Shown in pieces: positions 1-4,521 of a DNA stretch of 8,617 nucleotides. The stretch is from NCBI GenBank assembly GCA_913062655.1, contig CAJXXO010000097.1, positions 1 to 8,617 on the forward strand. Reading direction: 5' to 3'. The notes beneath the pieces are model-generated. The model was given only the letters and a program-made list of their open reading frames with translations, was not told the origin of the DNA and made no database searches. Within the stretch, counting starts at the first letter, position 1. Each line of letters begins with the position of its first letter. The position numbers and the translations under genes are program-made. This DNA is from an uncultured Bacteroidota bacterium. GTDB lineage: Bacteria > Bacteroidota > Bacteroidia > Chitinophagales > S012-47.

Positions 1-734
1 GCCATGACGGAGCCTTCGAACCGGATTTCCGTACCGTAGAGAGCAGCTATAATACGTTGGTGTTTCACCAAGTGCTGAAGAATGACGCACAGCAATCCTT
101 CACCTACCGTGTAGTACCGGGCGATACCGCCAATAGCTGGATGCATGAACGCATCACTACAGACGATCCGGTATTGGGGCGCATGCCGCTCTATGATACG
201 CTGAGTAAGGCACAGATAGCAAGAATAGAGCGATGGATCATGGATGGGGCGAAGAATGCCTTTGATATTGCGCCCACTTATCCCAATCCACAGCCGACCT
301 TTCACGGTATCGTAGCGTATGAAAATGACATCAATGGCAAGCGCCTGGATACCACGCGAGCTCGTATAATCGACCCCATGATCTTCCCGGAAAATACCGA
401 GGTGGATGTGTGGTTTGGTATCTATGATGATAAAGACCTGCCACCTTTCCTGGGTGACAACACCTTCCGCTTGTCTAAGAATCCGTACGATTTCAGCCAG
501 GCAACACCAGAACCGCTGATCGTAGAGTTTACACCACACAATGCACCTTCACCCTTTGGGGGTATTGCCCCTTATTTTCACCATATCAAGATCAACACCG
601 GGCAACTGCAGAAGAATACCATGTATTTTATGCAGGTACGGGTAAAGGATAGCGACCACAGCTTCAGTACCGCGATACCGGATGCAGGTAGCCCTATTTA
701 TTTGTTCACCTTCTTTTCATTCATGATCCAATGA
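1..734 (+). CDS. Probable c-type-cytochrome-like secreted protein, 5' truncated
   Basis: The reading frame is open from the window edge (first full codon at base 3) to TGA at 732-734, giving 243 visible residues; the true start lies upstream. The first codon is cut to 'GC' and followed by CAT, so the window probably opens on the Cys-His of a CxxCH heme-attachment motif. After that comes DGAFEPDFRTVESSYNTLVF, then a GRMP motif (Met codon 183-185) and a WIMDGAK segment. This order resembles the small planctomycete-type cytochrome c domain, in which the MP methionine can be the distal heme ligand. From about base 300 there is a second domain of roughly 140 residues that I do not recognise; its alternating hydrophobic pattern suggests beta structure. 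It overlaps the next gene by four bases. The heme assignment is likely but depends on sequence outside the window. A periplasmic or outer-surface location is inferred. Confidence 0.7.
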   Translation, partial: HDGAFEPDFRTVESSYNTLVFHQVLKNDAQQSFTYRVVPGDTANSWMHERITTDDPVLGRMPLYDTLSKAQIARIERWIMDGAKNAFDIAPTYPNPQPTFHGIVAYENDINGKRLDTTRARIIDPMIFPENTEVDVWFGIYDDKDLPPFLGDNTFRLSKNPYDFSQATPEPLIVEFTPHNAPSPFGGIAPYFHHIKINTGQLQKNTMYFMQVRVKDSDHSFSTAIPDAGSPIYLFTFFSFMIQ

Positions 735-1195
735 TGCGCAGCCTACTCTTTTTCAGTATAGTGGTGCTGGCTATGGCAGCTTGTACTAAAACAGAAGTGA
801 TTGAAAATGAGGTAAACCCACCTATTTCGGAAGTGCCAGCCATTTCGATCTCACAAATAAAGCCACTCAACGTAACTGCCTTGGAGGAGCCCATCGAATT
901 TGTGCTATTCTACCAGGATGGTGATGGTGATCTCGGCTTTTACGAAGCGGATAGTCTGAGTCTCTTTGTCACCGACAATAGGATCAACATTTCTCAAGGC
1001 TTCTATGTGCCACCGCTAGCACCAGCCGGAGCTTCCGTAGCCATTCAGGGCAACCTGAAAATACAACTGGATAACACCATACTGGTCGATACCAATAGCT
1101 CCTCAGAATCGGTTACCTTTTCCATCCGGCTCAAGGATCGGGCGGGCAACTGGAGCAATACCGCCACTTCTGACCCAATCACGGTTGTACCTTGA
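731..1195 (+). CDS. Small lipoprotein of unknown function
   Basis: The 154-residue protein starts with a short charged N-terminus and a hydrophobic stretch ending LAMAAC, a plausible lipobox with Cys18 as the lipidated residue (Met at -3 is unusual but tolerated). It should be exported and anchored in a membrane. The mature part has a proline-rich linker and then YQDGDGDLG (Asp-rich loop at residues 63-69), a calcium-loop-like motif common in Bacteroidota extracellular beta-sandwich proteins. The C-terminal half (SVTFSIRLKDRAGNWSNTAT) also looks like an immunoglobulin-like or beta-sandwich fold. ATG at 731 overlaps the previous stop as ATGA, so translation is probably coupled to the cytochrome-like gene and the products may work together. 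A second ATG at 734 would shorten it by one residue only. Function is unknown. Confidence 0.8.
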   Translation: MMRSLLFFSIVVLAMAACTKTEVIENEVNPPISEVPAISISQIKPLNVTALEEPIEFVLFYQDGDGDLGFYEADSLSLFVTDNRINISQGFYVPPLAPAGASVAIQGNLKIQLDNTILVDTNSSSESVTFSIRLKDRAGNWSNTATSDPITVVP

Positions 1196-1201
1196 TTTTT
1201 T
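1177..1201 (+). terminator. Candidate intrinsic terminator overlapping the lipoprotein stop codon
   Basis: AATCA (1177-1181) pairs with TGATT (1193-1197), and inside it GGT (1183-1185) pairs with ACC (1189-1191). There is one C/T mismatch and a TGT loop. A run of six T (1196-1201) follows directly. The TGA stop codon lies in the 3' arm. Only three G-C pairs support the stem, so it may be weak. Confidence 0.4.
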
Positions 1202-1205
1202 GACA

Positions 1206-1259
1206 TTGTCATGAAATATCATAGAAATGTCACAAAATTGTCAGGGTGATTTTTGTCAT
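1206..1259 (+). promoter_or_regulatory. Tandem TTGTCAT-like heptamer array (Pho-box-like) upstream of hemA
   Basis: Heptamers TTGTCAT (1206-1212), the degenerate ATATCAT (1216-1222), ATGTCAC (1227-1233), TTGTCAG (1238-1244) and TTGTCAT (1253-1259) lie on the + strand, with start-to-start steps of 10, 11, 11 and 15 bases. The pair at 1227-1244 has exactly the 7+4+7 layout of the proteobacterial Pho box (CTGTCAT, four bases, CTGTCAT). That layout and one-turn spacing are typical of tandem OmpR/PhoB-family response-regulator binding. The first unit is also half of a short palindrome, TGACA-T-TGTCA (1201-1211). Which regulator binds is unknown; phosphate control is only a suggestion from the motif. 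Confidence 0.45.
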
Positions 1260-1322
1260 ATCTGAGTTGTCGTAATAGGTAGAATTTGCAGGCGATTCGG
1301 TTGGGTAGGTATGATTGCCCAC

Positions 1323-1331
1323 TTATCCACA
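1323..1331 (+). other. Single DnaA-box-like 9-mer
   Basis: TTATCCACA is a perfect match to the classical DnaA box. It stands alone between the two groups of TGTCA/TGACA sites. One copy does not make an origin. It could be a DnaA-responsive site for hemA or chance. Confidence 0.25.
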
Positions 1332-1339
1332 GGTACTAC

Positions 1340-1372
1340 TTTGTCATCGGATTTATGACAAACGCATGACAT
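1340..1372 (-). promoter_or_regulatory. Inverted repeat and reverse-strand Pho-box-like direct repeat before hemA
   Basis: TTTGTCAT (1340-1347) and ATGACAAA (1355-1362) form a perfect 8-bp inverted repeat with a 7-base spacer. Read on the minus strand, 1372-1355 is ATGTCAT, GCGT, TTGTCAT: two heptamers with a 4-base spacer, matching 12 of 14 heptamer positions of the CTGTCAT direct-repeat consensus. The two readings share the half-site at 1355-1361. The element ends about 50 bases before the hemA start, a fitting place for an operator or activator site. Confidence 0.5.
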
Positions 1373-1398
1373 TGCCAGTAGGCAAATGCAGAACTTTG
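1372..1398 (+). promoter_or_regulatory. Weak candidate Bacteroidota-type promoter for hemA
   Basis: GAACTTTG (1391-1398) matches the Bacteroidota -7 element TAnnTTTG except at its first base. TTG at 1372-1374 lies 16 bases upstream and could be a minimal -33 element, though slightly close. It would abut the reverse-strand heptamer pair, as activator sites of the PhoB class do, and give a leader of about 20 bases. Support is thin. Confidence 0.2.
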
Positions 1399-1422
1399 CT
1401 GTTGTTCTAGAAAAGTCGTTGA

Positions 1423-2640
1423 ATGGATAGATTCAGGATTCTGACCATAACACATAAAAAGCTTAGCCTCAATCAGTTAGGTAAGTTTGTGGTCCCAGGT
1501 GATGATAAGGCACAACGACTGCAGTCTTTGAAAGAGCGGATGCAGATTGATGAGCTGTTGTATTTGCAGACATGCAACCGCGTCACCTTTGTCTTTACCA
1601 CACCTATTTCTCATTCCCCTTCCTTTACGGAGCGTTTGTTTTCTATTGTCAACCCGGACATCACCGCAAAAGACAAAGCGATTCTGGAAGAGGTGGTTGA
1701 CGTGTATGAGGGTACAGATGCTATCCGGCATTTTCTGTCGGTAGCGACATCGATAGACTCCCTCGTAATTGGAGAGCGTGAAATCCACAAGCAGATCAGG
1801 TTGGCCTACAATGAATGCCAGCAACTGGGGTTGACGGGTGATTCGATCCGCCTGTTGGTGAAGCATACCATCGAAGTAGCCAAAAAAGTATTTACCGATA
1901 CAGACATCAGTAAAAAACCGGTGTCGGTGGTGTCGTTGGCTACGGAGACCTTATTGCGACTGAAAGTAATTAAGGATGCTCGCATCTTGCTGATTGGTGC
2001 CGGAAATACCAACACCCTGATGGGTAAGTTGCTGATCAAAAACGGCTATCGTCATTTTGCGGTTTTCAACCGGACACTGGAGAATGCCAAAATATTGGCG
2101 AGCAAGGTAAATGGAACAGCGCACGGGCTGGCTGACCTGGTAGCCTATGAAAAACCATTCGATGTGATCATCTCCTGCACCGGTTCCACCACACCGGTAC
2201 TGGATTGGACCACATACCAACAAATGTTGCGCAGTGATCAACGCAAGAAGGTCATCATCGATCTGGCCGTGCCGAGAGATGTGGATCCCAGGGTAGAGCA
2301 GGCAGGCCATGTAACGTATGTGGATGTGGAGCAGCTTCGCTCGCTTGCCAATAAGAATCTTGATTTCCGCAGACAGGCACTGGGTCTGGTGCAGGAAATG
2401 ATTGAGGAGGAAGTGGCTACGTTTGAGCGCCTATTTCATCAACGCCAATTGGAGCAAGCCATGCGGGGCGTATCCGATGATGTGAAAGAGATTCGCTCAC
2501 GTGCACTGGAGGCAGTTTTTGCCAAAGAAGTGGAAACACTCGATCCGGAAGCCCGTGAAACGCTCGATAAGGTGCTGGATTACATGGAGAAGAAATTTAT
2601 CAGCATTCCGTACACACGCGCCCGGCAAGCCTTTTCCTAA
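1423..2640 (+). CDS. hemA: Glutamyl-tRNA reductase
   Basis: This cytosolic enzyme reduces glutamyl-tRNA(Glu) with NADPH to glutamate-1-semialdehyde, the first committed step of C5-pathway heme synthesis. The protein has 405 residues, near the usual 410-420. The catalytic domain carries QTCNRV with nucleophile Cys51 and, at residues 102-117, RHFLSVATSIDSLVIG, where His103 corresponds to the conserved active-site histidine and SLVIGE is diagnostic. The NADPH domain follows with LIGAGNTN (Gly192-Ala-Gly194), VFNRT and DLAVPRDVDP. The C-terminal helices from about residue 315 form the dimerisation domain. Two deviations: the Glu usually found two residues after the TCNR Arg is Thr55, and the third glycine of GxGxxG is Asn. 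An in-frame TGA stands immediately before the ATG, fixing it as the most upstream start. hemCD follows 33 bases downstream in the same frame, so the two are very probably co-transcribed. Confidence 0.96.
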   Translation: MDRFRILTITHKKLSLNQLGKFVVPGDDKAQRLQSLKERMQIDELLYLQTCNRVTFVFTTPISHSPSFTERLFSIVNPDITAKDKAILEEVVDVYEGTDAIRHFLSVATSIDSLVIGEREIHKQIRLAYNECQQLGLTGDSIRLLVKHTIEVAKKVFTDTDISKKPVSVVSLATETLLRLKVIKDARILLIGAGNTNTLMGKLLIKNGYRHFAVFNRTLENAKILASKVNGTAHGLADLVAYEKPFDVIISCTGSTTPVLDWTTYQQMLRSDQRKKVIIDLAVPRDVDPRVEQAGHVTYVDVEQLRSLANKNLDFRRQALGLVQEMIEEEVATFERLFHQRQLEQAMRGVSDDVKEIRSRALEAVFAKEVETLDPEARETLDKVLDYMEKKFISIPYTRARQAFS

Positions 2641-2673
2641 GATTTTTGCAGTTTTGGTGGCAAATCAATTATT

Positions 2674-4224
2674 GTGTCCCAACCCATTATTATTGGTTCG
2701 AGAGGAAGTGACTTGGCGCTATGGCAAGCCAACTACACTAAGCGACAATTAGAAGCGCAAGGCTATACAGTCTCTATTCAGATCATCAAAACCCAGGGAG
2801 ACCGCATTCAGCACTTGAGCTTTGATAAGATGGAAGGGAAAGGCTTTTTCACCAAAGAGCTGGAAGAAGCCCTGTTGGCCGGTACTATTGACCTGGCCGT
2901 ACACTCCTATAAAGACTTGCCTTCTATACAACCACCGGGGCTGCTCATAGCCGGTATATCCGACCGGGCACATCCTTCCGATGTGCTTTTGGTGCGCGAT
3001 GAGGTAGCCGATCCCACTGCCTTGTGGCAGTTGCCGGAAGGAGCTGTAGTAGGTACCTCTTCGGCTCGAAGAAAATCCCAGTTGTTGCTCTTCAGACCCG
3101 ATGTAAAGCTCAAGGACATTCGGGGCAATGTACCAACACGTATTAATAAGCTGAGAGAAGGACAATTTGACGCCATATTGATGGCCAAGGCCGGCTTGGA
3201 TCGCATTGAGCCCGATATTTCGGGGCTGCAACGGCATGTCTTCGATCCCACACAATTTGTGCCGGCTCCCGCTCAAGGGGTGCTGGCCTTTCAGATACGC
3301 GAAAAGGATGAGGCGATGGCCACAGCTATTGCGCAGATAACGGACAAAGCAACTGCGGCTGTCAACTATATCGAGAGAGAGACCCTGAAAATCCTGGAGG
3401 GAGGGTGTCAAATTCCACTGGGTATTTATGCACGCCAGGAGGAGGGGGCCTACCATGTCTGGTGCAGTTATTCAGAAAGCTGGGACGGAATACCTCACCG
3501 CGTGCATTTTTCCGCTTCACAGGCAGCAGCCTTACCGCAACAGGTGCTGCAAAATATTCGCCAAAAAATCAATCATCGCCTGTTTATTTCCCGTCCGCAA
3601 TCGAGTGACAGCCTTTTTTCCCGGCTCATGGAGCATCGCGGGGCGCAAGTAACCGGAGCATCATTGGTGGATTTTGCCCCGGTTGCGCTTGATCAGCTAC
3701 CACCTGCTTCCATTTATTGCTTCAGTAGCCGAAATGCAGTCCGGTTTCTCCATCAGCAGCATCCGCAGCCACCAGCAGGCCAATTGTGGGCCCTGGGTGA
3801 GGGAACAGCACAAGCGCTGCGGGAAGTGGGCTGGCATCCAACCGTAGTGGGTAATGGTGATGCTGCTACAATGGCACAACACCTGGCAGAGGCGAAGCCG
3901 GATAAGGTGGTCTTTCCCCTCGCTAAAAGCAGCCGCGCCTCCATACAAGCGGCTTTACCGGGCGAGATGGACTACGAAAATGTGGTGGTTTATGACAATA
4001 TGCCAAAGACCGGTATCCATTTGCCTGAAGTCGATATAGCGGTGCTGACAAGCCCCATGAATGCAGCAGTCTTTTGCAGCCAGTACAGCTATCCAATGCC
4101 CAAATTGGTAGCGATTGGTCGCCCTACAAAGGAAGCGTTGGAAGAAATGACAACCGCCCCCGTAAAAATGGCGTACGCGCCAACGGAATGGGCCTTGGCC
4201 GACACTGTCAGCGCAATGGTCTAG
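2674..4224 (+). CDS. hemCD: Fused porphobilinogen deaminase / uroporphyrinogen-III synthase
   Basis: The 516-residue protein joins two consecutive heme-pathway enzymes. Residues 1 to about 295 are HemC, which condenses four porphobilinogens to hydroxymethylbilane. It shows GSRGSDLALWQ at the start, HSYKDLPS with catalytic Asp81, GTSSARRKSQL, RGNVPTRINKL, and LEGGCQIPLG, where Cys245 carries the dipyrromethane cofactor. From about Arg302 (RLFISRPQ) to the end is HemD, which closes the ring to uroporphyrinogen III. Its marks are CFSSRNAV (around 349-355), ALGEGTAQAL, VVVYDNMP, VLTSPMNAA (Thr459, Ser460) and AIGRPTKEALEEM. Both halves are near full length (HemD about 215 residues, slightly short), and no stop or frameshift separates them. 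GTG at 2674 is chosen because the conserved IIIGSRGS block begins four codons later and the only in-frame upstream sequence runs back to the hemA stop. Fusion proteins of this order are known, for example in Leptospira. Confidence 0.93.
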   Translation: MSQPIIIGSRGSDLALWQANYTKRQLEAQGYTVSIQIIKTQGDRIQHLSFDKMEGKGFFTKELEEALLAGTIDLAVHSYKDLPSIQPPGLLIAGISDRAHPSDVLLVRDEVADPTALWQLPEGAVVGTSSARRKSQLLLFRPDVKLKDIRGNVPTRINKLREGQFDAILMAKAGLDRIEPDISGLQRHVFDPTQFVPAPAQGVLAFQIREKDEAMATAIAQITDKATAAVNYIERETLKILEGGCQIPLGIYARQEEGAYHVWCSYSESWDGIPHRVHFSASQAAALPQQVLQNIRQKINHRLFISRPQSSDSLFSRLMEHRGAQVTGASLVDFAPVALDQLPPASIYCFSSRNAVRFLHQQHPQPPAGQLWALGEGTAQALREVGWHPTVVGNGDAATMAQHLAEAKPDKVVFPLAKSSRASIQAALPGEMDYENVVVYDNMPKTGIHLPEVDIAVLTSPMNAAVFCSQYSYPMPKLVAIGRPTKEALEEMTTAPVKMAYAPTEWALADTVSAMV

Positions 4225-4521
4225 AAGGGCCTATTTATAAGGGTTTGCGCTTTAGTGAATTAGTTGGCAGTATCAACCAACCACCATTCCCTGGCCGGTT
4301 GCGGAAGTATTTCTTTAGATAATGAGGAAGGTCATTTTTTTATTAGGCATTTTTTTCAAAAATTTACCATTCGTTAACCAAGTCTTAACGAACAGCTTTT
4401 CGCCCTGTAAACACATACTGTGAAGAGAGAATATGCCGTGCAGCCAGAAGTATGGAATACCAACGGAAGGCGTAAATCTGGACAATTGCCTTACAACTTT
4501 CTCGATATCAAAAGCTCAATT
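4225..4521. other. Intergenic leader between hemCD and susC
   Basis: These 297 bases hold no credible gene. The first 100 bases have only short inverted repeats, such as GTTGG/CCAAC at 4263-4281, without a T-run, so no clear terminator for the hem genes is visible. From 4333 the sequence turns AT-rich, with two copies of CATTTTTTT (4333-4341 and 4348-4356) 15 bases apart, which may bend DNA or act as an UP-like element. The TTAAC repeats follow. I found no convincing TAnnTTTG promoter. The frame from a GTG at 4420 runs into susC without a stop, but the signal peptide argues for the ATG at 4522. Confidence 0.6.
4363..4392 (+). promoter_or_regulatory. Three 11-bp-spaced TTAAC-type units with inverted repeat, upstream of susC
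   Basis: TTTAC (4363), TTAAC (4374) and TTAAC (4385) start exactly 11 bases apart, the spacing typical of tandem OmpR/PhoB-family sites. The last two also lie in a perfect 8-bp inverted repeat, TTCGTTAA (4370-4377) and TTAACGAA (4385-4392), with a 7-base spacer. The element sits directly after an AT-rich tract and about 130 bases before the susC start. The regulator is unknown. Confidence 0.45.

Noticed and set aside
57..59. TTG as start of the first gene
   Set aside because: The frame is open upstream to the window edge and the upstream codons encode the conserved CHDGAFEPDFRTVESSYNT stretch, so the gene is simply truncated.
1372..1385. TTGCC/GGCAA inverted repeat before hemA
   Set aside because: The arms are only five bases long and it has no further context; too likely by chance.
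1196..1422. Riboswitch or CRISPR-like repeat array before hemA
   Set aside because: The repeats are 5-8 base half-sites with variable spacing, not CRISPR repeats, and I see no long paired structure resembling a known riboswitch.
2645..2664. TTTGC/GCAAA inverted repeat between hemA and hemCD as terminator or attenuator
   Set aside because: It has only five base pairs, a ten-base loop and no T-run after it; the close spacing favours one transcript.
2749..3456. Long minus-strand ORF (235 codons) opposite hemCD
   Set aside because: It lies wholly opposite a clearly conserved gene, its translation shows no recognisable family, and it has Cys/Gly-rich shadow composition.
4420..4521. N-terminal extension of SusC from GTG 4420
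   Set aside because: It would put 34 polar residues before an excellent signal peptide that begins at ATG 4522.
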